64,000 nucleotides of DNA from Secundilactobacillus folii (GCF_009720675.1 NZ_WNJO01000008.1:1-64000); one strand, 5' to 3'. Positions 1 to 8,652 are shown, counted from the stretch's first letter. The notes: generated by a model from the letters alone, not told the origin. Translations and numbers: made by a program.

Positions 1-599
1 AAAAATTAATAAATTAGTTCCCCTAAACTAATCTATCTATAGAATCATCACATAACAGTCTTATATATACAACCGTAAATTACACATTTTAATTTTTTCG
101 TCACACGAGGTATTGAAACGATCTGGTAAGAAAACCGAGTCATCAGCCTAAAACGGTTTTTTTCCACAAAATTGAATCTATTTGACGAAAAATGTGTAAA
201 AGCGGCATCGTTAGCGACTGAAGACTGTTTAACGCTCAAAAATAGTGCTGATTAAACTGACTTATGATTTCAAATAACATTTTTTTAAGCCTTTGAAATC
301 TAGTGATGCAATTAATTTCTGTCTGAAAATTTAGTTAGCATAAGCAGTTATTGATTCAAAGGTTACCAGAATTATAGAAGCAGAAGGGTAACTATCAAAA
401 TGCTATAGAGGTTCAAAAATGCATCATAGTTTACAGTCTTACTATTGCCGTGAAAGCCTGCAATGTACTTGGAAGTGCGAAATTTGAGTGGCGAGATGAT
501 CATCAAACGACGCGATGCATTTAAGACGAATAGAGTGGTGAAGATCAGTTTACGGCAACCACTTTAAAATTTTGGAATATGAAGTAAATAGCTAATAAA
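1..599. other. AT-rich stretch without a supported gene
   Basis: I see no convincing gene here. Short open frames exist but lack a ribosome binding site and have no recognisable protein character. A 9-bp inverted repeat (GATTTCAAA at 266-274 and TTTGAAATC at 292-300) has its T-run in the loop, so it is not a standard terminator. The upstream end of whatever lies to the left is outside the window. Confidence 0.5.
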
Positions 600-640
600 A
601 AGGCCATCCGCCCTCGAATATTAGAGTAACGAATGGCCTT
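597..640 (-). terminator. Rho-independent terminator of the small secreted protein gene
   Basis: Inverted repeat AAGGCCAT (600-607) / ATGGCCTT (633-640). Read on the minus strand it is followed by a T-run, and it lies 34 bases past the stop codon of the minus-strand gene. Confidence 0.75.
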
Positions 641-673
641 AAATAAGAACGATTTTCCATTGTAGTAATCTGT

Positions 674-1237
674 CTAGTACTTCGAACCAGCTTTATACCA
701 GTTGCCCTTAGTGGACAACTTATAAATGTTAGCTAAATTTGATTTTGAGCCTGCGTACATCCAGTACCATGGTAAATGCTTATTAAAGTGGCTGCCTTTT
801 TTGAGCATCACATAGCTAGCATTATTTGGTTTAGCAAACGAAATTAACTTCTTGCCACTGCGCCAAGTATTAAAACGGTAAAATTTAACGTCCTTGAGGT
901 TGACATAGTAAACATGCCCCTTGTATTTAAAATCATACACACCCTTATAAGTGGTGTTCTTGCGGGCATAGTAGGTCTTATTACGATAAATATCGCTAAA
1001 GTTATAAACAAATCCAGCGACGTTTTCGGTGCTTGCCGTGCGAGCACTAGAGTACAAATTAGCGAAATCATCATGACGTCCCCGATACATATAAGCACGA
1101 TTGAACTTCTTAGTCGAAAAGGCGTTCGAAGAAGTCGTCTTATAGTGCCATGATTTAGCTTGAGCGGTGTTCCCAGCACCAATTGCACCCAAACTTAAGC
1201 CGATTAAAGTAGCGGCAATTGCAGTTCTAATTTTCAT
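674..1237 (-). CDS. small secreted protein, unknown function
   Basis: A 187-residue protein that I do not recognise. The N-terminus is a clear Sec signal peptide: Lys-Ile-Arg, then a hydrophobic Ala/Leu/Ile core, ending in NTAQA near residue 27. The mature part is rich in Tyr, Lys, Phe and Trp (strongly basic, with repeated YY and YK pairs), a composition common in small secreted lactobacillus proteins. The ATG at 1237 is preceded by TCCTCC on the + strand (GGAGGA in the mRNA, 1244-1249) at good spacing; a longer in-frame start at 1291 has no such support. Monocistronic, with its own terminator, and divergent from the pga operon. No wall anchor motif is visible, so release or loose wall association is inferred. 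Confidence 0.85.
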   Translation of the reverse strand: MKIRTAIAATLIGLSLGAIGAGNTAQAKSWHYKTTSSNAFSTKKFNRAYMYRGRHDDFANLYSSARTASTENVAGFVYNFSDIYRNKTYYARKNTTYKGVYDFKYKGHVYYVNLKDVKFYRFNTWRSGKKLISFAKPNNASYVMLKKGSHFNKHLPWYWMYAGSKSNLANIYKLSTKGNWYKAGSKY

Positions 1238-1738
1238 TGTAAATCCTCCAAAATAGATTTTTACTCCTCTGTTGCGTTCCCATGGTATCAAAAAGAGATA
1301 GTTTTGTCTGCAACAATTTTTGGTGCGAAATATTATATCTTTATTAATATTAGATGAAAGTTTATAAAGCGGTTTTTGTTGGCTTTATTTGTGAACTATT
1401 GAGACTCGTTTTCTATCATCAAAGCAATCAGACGGTACGCTAATAATTTTTTAAAATGAAAATTTGCTAAAATTTTTGAAACATTTATATATTTATGTTT
1501 TAATAATCCGCATTCTTTTAAAATTTAAGAAAACTTAAGTTATCGGTTTTGCGTCTTCTGTGAGCGGTTTCATCCGTGATATAAGTTACTTTGTAGTTTT
1601 TATGATATCATTAACAATCCGAATGTCTACTTGACGACCCAGAAGTCTATCAGTAGAATGAGCTGTTGTTCAACAGACACTTACATATTGTTTAGTGGGA
1701 TAGTTTTAGGTTTAGGGTCATTTTTAAGGGAGATTACA
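1238..1738. other. divergent intergenic region between the secreted protein and the pga operon
   Basis: About 500 bases, very AT-rich, carrying the promoters of the two divergent units. A possible -10 (TATGAT) lies at 1601-1606 for the pga operon, but no good -35 is seen. No gene is supported. An in-frame TTG at 1631 could extend pgaC, but it lacks a ribosome binding site. Confidence 0.45.
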
Positions 1739-2953
1739 ATGTTTTTATTAAGCGGTTTTGTTATTTTGTATCCACTGATTGTTTCCATCGTTTGGATAAT
1801 GGGAGCAATTTTTTTCGGTATTTTACAGCGTCAGTTACCTCTTCGACGACCTAGTAAAAGTGACGCAGAACCATTAGTGTCAGTTCTGATTCCAGCTCAT
1901 AATGAAGAAGCAACCTTAGATCAAGTGGTGGCCTCAATCAGTGACATGACCTACCGGAACGTTGAGTTGATTTTGATTGATGACGGAAGTGACGATCAGA
2001 CTTTGACCGTCATGCGAACGTTGCAGCATCAATATCAGTCTCAACTGACTGTAAAAGTGGTGCCAATTGTGCAAAATGGTGGTAAGGCCAACGCGCTCAA
2101 CGTTGGTTTGAAGTCAGCTAAAGGTGAGTTCCTGCTATGTGTTGATTCGGATTCGTACATTGATAAAAATGCCCTTGATCAGATGATGCTGCGGTTTTAT
2201 AACGATCCTAAAACTGGGGCAGTAGCCGGCCGTCCCGTCGTTCGTAACCGAACTACGCTATTAGGGCGTCTGCAACTACTGGAATACATTGGAATCATCG
2301 ATATTATTAAGCGTGGACAAGCGTTTATTACCGGGCACATTACCACGGTTTCCGGCGTGATCGTTGTTTACCGCAAACAAGCGGTTGAAGAAGTCGGCGG
2401 CTGGACCGTCGAAGCGTTAACCGAAGACATTGATATGACCTGGCAATTATATACCAAGCACTGGCACGTTGAATACTGCCCGCAAGCGGTCTCTTGGATC
2501 CTGGTGCCAGAGCACATGCGAGCTTTAATTCGTCAGCGTCGTCGATGGGCGCGGGGCGGTTTGGAAGTCCTCGTCCGTAACCGGCGCTTGATCTTTACCG
2601 GTAATTTGGCCGAGCAGTGGCTTTTAGTCGATATGATCGTCAGTAATTTCTGGGCCTTGTGCTGTACCTTTGGTGTTTTGATGTACTTCTTAACAATGCT
2701 ATTTGCTCACGCTGTGATTTTAGACGGCGGGATCCTCTTTGTGCTTACTTTGATCAGCATCGTGCAGTTCATCATTGGTTTTACCAGTTCACAACGACAA
2801 GGATACGTTGATTGGCAAGATCTATTGCTGTTGCCGATGTACTTTATCTTCTATTGGGTCGTCAATCTCATCAGCTGCATAACGGCTCTTGGGTCATTTT
2901 TCATCGATCCTAAACGTCGCGGCGTCTGGTCCAGTCCGGATAGGGGGGTGTAG
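1739..2953 (+). CDS. pgaC: poly-N-acetylglucosamine synthase (processive GT2 glycosyltransferase, PgaC/IcaA-like)
   Basis: Membrane glycosyltransferase that polymerises UDP-GlcNAc into beta-1,6-linked poly-N-acetylglucosamine, a biofilm exopolysaccharide. One N-terminal membrane helix, then a cytoplasmic GT-A domain with the processive GT2 signature: DDGSDD near residues 81-86, DSDS near 136-139, TEDID near 228-232 and QRRRW at 266-270, followed by C-terminal membrane helices. The length of 404 residues matches IcaA (about 410). Start chosen at ATG 1739 because AAGGGAG sits just upstream; an upstream TTG at 1631 is not supported. Stop is followed after three bases by pgaD, so this is a pgaC-pgaD-pgaB operon. 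A related cellulose- or hyaluronan-type synthase is the alternative, but the neighbours favour PNAG. Confidence 0.9.
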   Translation: MFLLSGFVILYPLIVSIVWIMGAIFFGILQRQLPLRRPSKSDAEPLVSVLIPAHNEEATLDQVVASISDMTYRNVELILIDDGSDDQTLTVMRTLQHQYQSQLTVKVVPIVQNGGKANALNVGLKSAKGEFLLCVDSDSYIDKNALDQMMLRFYNDPKTGAVAGRPVVRNRTTLLGRLQLLEYIGIIDIIKRGQAFITGHITTVSGVIVVYRKQAVEEVGGWTVEALTEDIDMTWQLYTKHWHVEYCPQAVSWILVPEHMRALIRQRRRWARGGLEVLVRNRRLIFTGNLAEQWLLVDMIVSNFWALCCTFGVLMYFLTMLFAHAVILDGGILFVLTLISIVQFIIGFTSSQRQGYVDWQDLLLLPMYFIFYWVVNLISCITALGSFFIDPKRRGVWSSPDRGV

Positions 2954-2956
2954 ACA

Positions 2957-3250
2957 ATGGATAAAGATCAATTAGTGATTCGCAAGAAAACTTCGTTGGG
3001 CTCTCGAATTCGACGGTTTGTTCTGTTGGTACTGCTGTGGGTAGTGGCGATTTATATTATTGCCGTGAACCTGTGCTTTATTTTTGGCATCTACAGTGAT
3101 GGCCTAGTGGTTAATTATTCATTGTTTAACCTTTCTTTTCACATCTATAAACTGCTAGGGATACTAATTGTTGGTATTGGTGCCCTCATCACCATTTATG
3201 GGGTCATTCACCTTCGGAATTTAAAGCGAAAGGTGGCCCATCATGAGTAA
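2957..3250 (+). CDS. small two-helix membrane partner of PgaC (PgaD/IcaD-like)
   Basis: A 97-residue membrane protein with a basic cytoplasmic N-terminus (KKTSLGSRIRR) and two hydrophobic helices near residues 20-45 and 62-85. The position directly after the synthase, the size (IcaD is 101 residues) and the two-helix topology fit the accessory subunit that is needed with PgaC/IcaA for full polymerase activity. Sequence similarity is too weak to name by eye, so the assignment rests on context. It overlaps the next gene by 8 bases, which suggests translational coupling. Confidence 0.75.
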   Translation: MDKDQLVIRKKTSLGSRIRRFVLLVLLWVVAIYIIAVNLCFIFGIYSDGLVVNYSLFNLSFHIYKLLGILIVGIGALITIYGVIHLRNLKRKVAHHE

Positions 3251-4130
3251 AACAACCCGTAAATGGATTTTGGGAGTCCTGATCGTCGTGTTCCTTGGTG
3301 TTCTGTCCTACACCGTGCGCAAGAGTATCAAGTTTGAAGTGGGGAATCACGAAAACTACGCATTAGCCGCTAAGGACATGAAAATTAAGAACGGTATCAT
3401 GGTCTTTTGCTACCACCGAATTTTAAACGATGATGCCACCGTTAAAACGGTAGAAGCTTTGACCCCAAACAATCAGCTTCATGTTTATAACGTGAACGTG
3501 TCAGCCTTTAAAGCCCAAATGAAATTTCTGTCAAAACACCATATTCGAGTGATTTCAACCTCACAAATGGTGGCGATGCTCCATAGTCATCAGCCAATTC
3601 GTGGCAAATACGTCGTGCTCACGTTTGATGACGTTGACCGGACGTTGACCGAAAACGCGGCACCCGTCATGAAACACTATGGTTATCCTTATACAGCCTC
3701 GATCATTACTGGGGCTACTGGCCGCTACATTGGGGGTGAGCAATTGGCTACATGGCCACAAGTCATGAAAACTTACCGAAATGCTCATGGCAAAATGGAA
3801 CTGGGAGTTCATACCAATGACATGCACTACCTTGTTAAGGGGACGCCAGTGTTTAACCTGCGGAAAAATTACAGCAAGTTCAAGACTGATTATGCAACTA
3901 GCCAAAAAGTTATGGCAACTAAACTTGGTCATGCCTCATCCATCTTCACGTATCCGTATGGAAGTGGAACGCCACAGGTTGAGAATTTTCTAACGGCGCA
4001 ACCAACTTTAAATGTGATTTATACCTTAAACAACGGTATCGTAACGTCGGTGAACGATTTACGGCTCACACCACGGATGATTGTGACCCAGGATAGCTGG
4101 CCGAGTATTTCACGTTGGTTATCGAGGTAG
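3243..4130 (+). CDS. pgaB: membrane-anchored poly-GlcNAc N-deacetylase (PgaB/IcaB-like)
   Basis: Polysaccharide deacetylase (NodB homology, carbohydrate esterase family 4) predicted to remove some acetyl groups from PNAG at the cell surface. A single N-terminal membrane helix (residues 6-24) anchors it outside. Metal/catalytic residues are visible: Asp129-Asp130 in TFDD, His190 and His195 in HTNDMH, and FTYPYG further on. The D-D and H-x4-H spacing is the same as in PgaB/IcaB rather than in peptidoglycan deacetylases. The 295-residue length matches IcaB (about 289), and the hydrolase domain of Gram-negative PgaB is absent. Last gene of the operon; no icaC-like export/O-modification gene follows. 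Confidence 0.9.
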   Translation: MSKTTRKWILGVLIVVFLGVLSYTVRKSIKFEVGNHENYALAAKDMKIKNGIMVFCYHRILNDDATVKTVEALTPNNQLHVYNVNVSAFKAQMKFLSKHHIRVISTSQMVAMLHSHQPIRGKYVVLTFDDVDRTLTENAAPVMKHYGYPYTASIITGATGRYIGGEQLATWPQVMKTYRNAHGKMELGVHTNDMHYLVKGTPVFNLRKNYSKFKTDYATSQKVMATKLGHASSIFTYPYGSGTPQVENFLTAQPTLNVIYTLNNGIVTSVNDLRLTPRMIVTQDSWPSISRWLSR

Positions 4131-4277
4131 TTTGTGACTTTGATTGTGTGATACAAAAACTATCTTAACCACCAAATTCGCTGATTATTCTGATTTTAAA
4201 AGGACCTTTTAGATTCTGACTCTTGCTAAAACTAATTAGATGTAATATACAATTATCGCTTTAATTATCCCTTACTT

Positions 4278-4308
4278 GTGCCGTCAATTCGATTTGGTGG
4301 CACTTTTT
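4278..4308 (+). terminator. likely terminator of the pga operon
   Basis: GTGCC (4278-4282) pairs with GGCAC (4299-4303), with extra CAA/TTG pairing inside the loop, followed by TTTTT. It lies about 150 bases past the pgaB stop. Confidence 0.6.
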
Positions 4309-4503
4309 GTTTTGATTAAGGGCAATCTTGATTAAAACCATCCCGTTTAGGCCACTTATTTTAAGTACCTTGTGGCCTCACTTTGGTGCTAACTCATGAG
4401 TGACAGCAAATTTGCCGTGCATTTCGTTCATAGCTGCTGCAAATGATCAGATTCAAACAGAAATATAAAAATGTTTAATTTTAATTTCAATAAGTCAAGT
4501 TAA

Positions 4504-4545
4504 TTGATATTCCGAGGTAATCAAATTATTATGAAAGCGCTTTAA
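4504..4545 (+). promoter_or_regulatory. pyruvate oxidase promoter with CcpA (cre) site
   Basis: Promoter TTGATA (4504-4509), 17-base spacer, TATTAT (4527-4532). Starting at the last base of the -10 is TGAAAGCGCTTTAA (4532-4545), matching the cre consensus TGWAANCGNTNWCA at all but one fixed position. A cre on the transcription start predicts repression by CcpA when preferred sugars are present, which agrees with known control of lactobacillus pox genes. Confidence 0.8.
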
Positions 4546-4576
4546 ATAACTGACAGTATTTGGAGGAGGAATTGAC

Positions 4577-6331
4577 ATGGCTGAGATGATTAATTCGGGT
4601 GTTGCCGCCCTTAAAACATTGGAAAGTTGGGGTGTTGATCACATCTACGGTATCCCAGGTGGAACGATCAACAATCTTATGTATGCTTTACATCAGGAGA
4701 AGGATAAGATCACTTATGTACACGTTCGACATGAAGAGGTCGGTGCCCTAGCCGCTGTGGCCGACAGTAAATTGACCGGCCATATTGGGGTTGCATTTGG
4801 TTCGGCTGGACCTGGAGCTACTCATCTATTCCAAGGAGGCTACGACGCGATGGCAGATAAAGTGCCAGCGTTATTCATCGTCGGCCAAAATCCACAAGCG
4901 TTGATGAATCAAGACTTTTTCCAAGAATTCGATGAGGATCCCTGGTTTGATAATCCCGGTGTATACGCTCGCACCGTAACCACCGCTGAAAGCCTGCCAC
5001 ACGTGTTAGATGAAGCCATTCGGCGGGCGTTTGCACAACACGGTCCTGCGTTTGTGACGATTCCTAACGACTTAGCTAACAAGCCGATCCCTGCTGATGG
5101 CTATTACAGCGCGGCCGCTAACTTTGCTAAACCGGTCTTGGCAGCGCCAGATGACAGTCAGATCAACGCGTTATTGAAATTATTAGGTGAGGCTAAGAAA
5201 CCGCTGATTTACGTTGGACAAGGGACGATCGGTGCGCCAAACGAAGTGATGCAGTTTGCTAAGAAGTTCCAAGTGCCAGTAATCACGACCGCACTGGGCA
5301 AGCAAATTATTCCTTACGATTTTGAAGCGCTGTTAGGCTCAGCTGGCCGTGTGGCTTCAAAACCAGCCAACGAGGCGCTTCAAGAAACCGATTTTATCCT
5401 GTTTGTCGGTTCCAACTATCCGTTTGCCGAAACCATGTTTAAACCGGGCATTAAATTTGCCCAAATCGATGCTAACCCGCAGGTATTGGGCAAACGGCAC
5501 AAGACTGATGTGGCTATCCTAGGGGATGCTAAGCAGGTTCTGCAACGGTTGCTCACGCTTGGCACGACCGCTGACCCATCACACTGGTATATGGCTAATG
5601 TGGAAAACGTAGCCAATTGGCACGACTACAACGATGATATGATGGCAGGTACCGAAGGAAAGTTGCGCTTTGAGCCAGCATTTAGGGAAATTAACCGAAT
5701 CGCTACGGAAGATGCAGTCTTCTCAATCGATGTCGGTGACGTGACGCAAAATGCCGTTCGGTTGCTGAAAGTAAATGGCAAGCAGCCGTGGATCACTTCC
5801 GGTCTGTTTGCAACCATGGGGGTTGGTTTACCAGGTGCCATTGCCGCTGCCTTAAGCTACCCAGGTCGGCAGGTATTTAACCTCACTGGTGACGGTGCGG
5901 CTGCGATGGTGATGCAGGACTTAGCTACAGAGGTTACTTACGGTCTGCCAATCATCAACGTGGTCTTCTCAAATGAAGCTCTGGGCTATATTGAAGACGA
6001 GCAAGAAGATGATGGCCAAGAGTGGTTTGGCATTAGTCTGCCGCCGACTGATTTTGCGAAAGTTGCGGAGGCTCAAGGACTCACAGGTATTTCAGTATCC
6101 CGAATCGAAGAAGTAAAATTAGCCTTCGATAGAGCTCTGGAGATCAGTCAGTCTGGCAAGCCGGTTCTGATTGACGTGAAGATGTCAAACGAACGGCCGA
6201 TTCCAGTTGAGAAACTCGAACTGGATCCAGATAAGTTCAATGGCCAAGAGATTGCCGACTTCAAGACTCGTTACTACGCCGACAAACTGGTTCCTCTTAG
6301 CGCCTTTTTAGAAAAGCACGGCGTTAACTAA
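4577..6331 (+). CDS. pox: pyruvate oxidase (phosphate-dependent, ThDP/FAD)
   Basis: Converts pyruvate, phosphate and O2 to acetyl phosphate, CO2 and H2O2 in the cytoplasm, giving extra ATP under aerobic conditions. Three-domain ThDP enzyme of 584 residues (L. plantarum Pox is about 600). Visible are YGIPGG near residue 26, the catalytic Glu in RHEEVGA near 53, the FGSAGPG loop, and the ThDP/Mg motif starting GDGAAA near 438 and ending about 28 residues later in SNE. Strong AGGAGGA binding site before ATG 4577. The 3' end overlaps the convergent MerR gene by 8 bases. Acetolactate synthase is the nearest alternative, but the N-terminal sequence follows Pox closely. Confidence 0.93.
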   Translation: MAEMINSGVAALKTLESWGVDHIYGIPGGTINNLMYALHQEKDKITYVHVRHEEVGALAAVADSKLTGHIGVAFGSAGPGATHLFQGGYDAMADKVPALFIVGQNPQALMNQDFFQEFDEDPWFDNPGVYARTVTTAESLPHVLDEAIRRAFAQHGPAFVTIPNDLANKPIPADGYYSAAANFAKPVLAAPDDSQINALLKLLGEAKKPLIYVGQGTIGAPNEVMQFAKKFQVPVITTALGKQIIPYDFEALLGSAGRVASKPANEALQETDFILFVGSNYPFAETMFKPGIKFAQIDANPQVLGKRHKTDVAILGDAKQVLQRLLTLGTTADPSHWYMANVENVANWHDYNDDMMAGTEGKLRFEPAFREINRIATEDAVFSIDVGDVTQNAVRLLKVNGKQPWITSGLFATMGVGLPGAIAAALSYPGRQVFNLTGDGAAAMVMQDLATEVTYGLPIINVVFSNEALGYIEDEQEDDGQEWFGISLPPTDFAKVAEAQGLTGISVSRIEEVKLAFDRALEISQSGKPVLIDVKMSNERPIPVEKLELDPDKFNGQEIADFKTRYYADKLVPLSAFLEKHGVN

Positions 6332-6773
6332 AAGTATCTCTTAGTCCGTGGGCGCGCTTTTCATTTGATGCAAATTGTAGTTCGGCACTGACAAAGGCGG
6401 CCGCATCTGGCGCGTTGTAACGGTCTAACTTATAATCGATTTCCTGCAGGTCATGCATGATTTTGGCCTGCTTTTTGAGTACCCGGGATTTGTGAGACTG
6501 AAGCAGGGCTTTGCGCAATGGAATACTTTTTGGGCCTGCCATGCAGTAGTTGATATATTGCCGAATGTCTCTTAATGGCATTTCGGTATTTCGCAGGCAA
6601 ACGATTGTTCTGATCAAATGCAGGTCAGCGGTCGTAAATTCCCGGTAGCCAGCCTGATTTTTAGCCACAAACGGCAGCAATCCCTGTTTGTCATAGTAGC
6701 GGATGGTAGAGATCGGCAAGTTAAAGCGTTCTGCGACGTCCTTGATCGTATACGTGTTATCGATTTTTATCAC
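6324..6773 (-). CDS. MerR-family transcriptional regulator
   Basis: 149 residues. An N-terminal MerR helix-turn-helix (YTIKDVAERFNLPISTIRYYD, then GLLP and GYREF) is followed by a dimerisation helix and a short C-terminal region without cysteines, so a small-molecule/stress sensor of the TipA/BltR/aldehyde type rather than a metal sensor. Divergent from a dehydrogenase whose promoter has the long spacer and dyad typical of MerR targets (6788-6818). Start is unclear: GTG at 6773 directly abuts its GAGGA, with no ATG nearby, so translation may be weak or use another codon. Overlaps the end of pox by 8 bases. Confidence 0.85.
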   Translation of the reverse strand: MIKIDNTYTIKDVAERFNLPISTIRYYDKQGLLPFVAKNQAGYREFTTADLHLIRTIVCLRNTEMPLRDIRQYINYCMAGPKSIPLRKALLQSHKSRVLKKQAKIMHDLQEIDYKLDRYNAPDAAAFVSAELQFASNEKRAHGLRDTFS

Positions 6774-6787
6774 TCCTCAAAATAATC

Positions 6788-6818
6788 TTGCCCTAAACTA
6801 TGGTTCAGGGTTTATGCT
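6788..6818 (+). promoter_or_regulatory. MerR-type promoter/operator for the dehydrogenase genes
   Basis: TTGCCC (6788-6793) and TATGCT (6813-6818) are separated by 19 bases. Between them lies the imperfect 20-bp dyad CCCTAAACTATGGTTCAGGG (6791-6810), with 8 of 10 positions symmetric. A 19-20 bp spacer with a dyad between -35 and -10 is the hallmark of promoters that MerR proteins activate by untwisting DNA. Confidence 0.75.
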
Positions 6819-6867
6819 GTCCATATTGTAAGTGAAAATAGGTTGCAAGACAAGAGGAGCTAAAAAA

Positions 6868-7605
6868 TTGAAAAGAGTATTAATTACGGGTGCAAATAAA
6901 GGAATTGGTTTCGCGTTGGCTCAAGCAATTGGTCTGGCTGGGGTCAAAGTGTTGCTAGGAGTTCGCAGCGAAGAACGGGGGGCACAGGCGGCCCAAAAAT
7001 TGCGGGCAGCAGGTGTGAAAGCAGTGGATGTGGTTCGAATTGATCTTAATCAGCCGGCAACCATTGAACAAGCTGTTACAACCGTCAAAGCGCAGTATAC
7101 CGATCTTGATGTACTGATCAATAATGCCGGAATATCCGGTCGTGACGTGGCTAATAATCAGTTGACAGTGGCTGACCTGCGTGCAACGTTACAAGTGAAC
7201 TTTTTGGGCGTCTACCAATTGACAATGGGACTGTTGCGACTGTTATCAGTAAACCACGGTCAAGTTGTTAATATTACGATCCCCACAGACCCTAATCCGC
7301 TGTGGAATCCGCTGGCTTATAAGTCATCCAAGGCGGCCTTAAACGTCTTTACTGACAGTTTGGCCCTTGATATGAAGCAGCAAAAACAGCCGGTGACTGT
7401 TTACGGTATCCACCCTGGCCCAACCACGACTGATTTGAATGACAATGCCCATTATCCGGGATTCCATACACCGGCAAAAGTTGCATCGAAGATTTTACCG
7501 ATTTTGGCAAAGGGAAAACGCAATCATGGCAAATTCATCGAAATTTATCACCAGATATCTGCTGGTCCATTTTCTGGGCTAATTGCTAAGGTGATGCATA
7601 ACTAA
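6868..7605 (+). CDS. short-chain dehydrogenase/reductase (SDR), MerR-controlled
   Basis: NAD(P)-dependent oxidoreductase, 245 residues, cytoplasmic. Classical SDR motifs: TGANKGIG nucleotide-binding loop near residue 8, NNAG near 85, and catalytic YKSSK. The usual SDR serine position (INITIP region) is degenerate, so the substrate and activity are uncertain. Resembles the carbonyl-reductase-like branch (TGANKGIGF). Start chosen at TTG 6868, which has GAGGAG at 6854-6859, rather than an upstream GTG without a binding site. It is probably the direct target of the divergent MerR protein, in line with detoxification of a reactive carbonyl. Confidence 0.85.
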   Translation: MKRVLITGANKGIGFALAQAIGLAGVKVLLGVRSEERGAQAAQKLRAAGVKAVDVVRIDLNQPATIEQAVTTVKAQYTDLDVLINNAGISGRDVANNQLTVADLRATLQVNFLGVYQLTMGLLRLLSVNHGQVVNITIPTDPNPLWNPLAYKSSKAALNVFTDSLALDMKQQKQPVTVYGIHPGPTTTDLNDNAHYPGFHTPAKVASKILPILAKGKRNHGKFIEIYHQISAGPFSGLIAKVMHN

Positions 7606-7663
7606 ACTAACTTGACTTTCTGATGGCTTCCCTCAAAATGAACAGCAAAGGGGTGGATGCAAA

Positions 7664-8440
7664 ATGGCAGCAACATTCAGTACGGAACGGTTTCGATTAG
7701 ATGGTCAAGTGGCAATTATAACGGGTGGCGCCTCAGGCTTAGGGGCCTATTATACCCAGGCGTTCTTGTTGTCCGGCGCAAAGGTTTTGGTGGTTAGTGC
7801 TAGTCAGAATCACTGGGATGAAACCAAGCAATTTGCGGCAGAACATAGTGGCACAGTCGGCTTTTATCAGATCGATATCACAAGTGAAGGCGCAGCCGCA
7901 AAAATTGTGGTAGCTGATATGGAACAGTTTGGTAAAATTGACATTCTCGTGAATAACGCGGGCATTCAGATTCGCAATGAGTGGCGGGAATATAAGGATG
8001 AAGATTGGCGTCGCGTAATTGACACTAATTTGAATGCTCTGTATTTTCTGTCCCACGAATCTGCCAAACAGATGGCCACTCAAGGCGGCGGTAAAATTAT
8101 TAACATTGCCTCGATGCAGTCGTATCGAGCCGGTAAATTCATTTTTCCCTACGCCGCTAGCAAGCACGGTGTTGTCGGCTTAACCAAGGCCTACGCAGAT
8201 GCTCTTGCACCCGACAATATTCAGGTCAATGCATTGGCGCCTGGTTACATCGATACGCCAATGACCAAGGCACTGCAAAATGATCAGTCTCGCAATGAAG
8301 AGATTTTGGCCCATATTCCCGCTGGCCACTGGGCGGATCCATCCGAATTAATGGGTGCCATCGTCTTTTTAGCTAGTCCAGCCGCCAACTATATTACTGG
8401 GGTGACATTGCCAGTAGATGGTGGGTATTTGCTACGATAA
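7664..8440 (+). CDS. SDR oxidoreductase of the KduD / gluconate dehydrogenase type
   Basis: 258 residues with a complete SDR set: TGGASGLG near residue 20, NNAG near 95, Ser in INIASMQS, and catalytic YAASK near 160. The C-terminal half (EEILAHIPAGHWADPSELMGAI region and VDGGYLLR end) follows 2-deoxy-D-gluconate 3-dehydrogenase (KduD) closely, so a sugar-acid or related hydroxy substrate is likely. It lies 58 bases after the preceding SDR gene, with its own AAGGGGTGG binding site, and may be cotranscribed from the MerR promoter. No other hexuronate genes are nearby, so the physiological substrate is open. Confidence 0.85.
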   Translation: MAATFSTERFRLDGQVAIITGGASGLGAYYTQAFLLSGAKVLVVSASQNHWDETKQFAAEHSGTVGFYQIDITSEGAAAKIVVADMEQFGKIDILVNNAGIQIRNEWREYKDEDWRRVIDTNLNALYFLSHESAKQMATQGGGKIINIASMQSYRAGKFIFPYAASKHGVVGLTKAYADALAPDNIQVNALAPGYIDTPMTKALQNDQSRNEEILAHIPAGHWADPSELMGAIVFLASPAANYITGVTLPVDGGYLLR

Positions 8441-8526
8441 ACTTGGTTTTTGTCACAGCAATAGTTTCCATAAAAACGCCATAAAAGATTGTAAATATCA
8501 ACTAAATATGTCATGATGTTGACACA

Positions 8527-8607
8527 AGCTAGGGGTGCTCGTTTGGAGCTGAGATGGTGCATACCAGACCCTTTGAACCTGAGAGTTAATACTCACGTAG
8601 GAAAGCA
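8527..8607 (+). promoter_or_regulatory. TPP riboswitch (THI element)
   Basis: Conserved THI-box pieces appear in the right order: AGGGGTGC (P2 strand), GAGCTGAGATGG, then ACCCTTTGAACCTGA, and TAATACTCACGTAGGAAAGCA. These are the nearly invariant pyrimidine-sensing and pyrophosphate-sensing helices of the thiamine pyrophosphate aptamer. It lies in the leader of the M20 hydrolase / YkoE transporter genes. Confidence 0.95.
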
Positions 8608-8619
8608 AACATCGTGTGC

Positions 8620-8652
8620 AAACTCTTGGAGTGGATCTTCAGGAGTTTTTTT
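8620..8652 (+). terminator. riboswitch-controlled terminator
   Basis: AAACTCTTGGAG (8620-8631) and CTTCAGGAGTTT (8637-8648) form a 12-bp stem (two G-U pairs) with a 5-base loop, and the stem runs into TTTTTTTATT. It sits just after the TPP aptamer and before the coding region, so TPP binding should end transcription early. Confidence 0.88.

Noticed and set aside
48-239. 63-codon minus-strand frame at the left edge
   Set aside because: No ribosome binding site, AT-rich composition and no protein-like pattern.
1631-1738. Longer pgaC start at TTG 1631
   Set aside because: No binding site and an extra Cys/Ser-rich head not seen in IcaA/PgaC; ATG 1739 has AAGGGAG.
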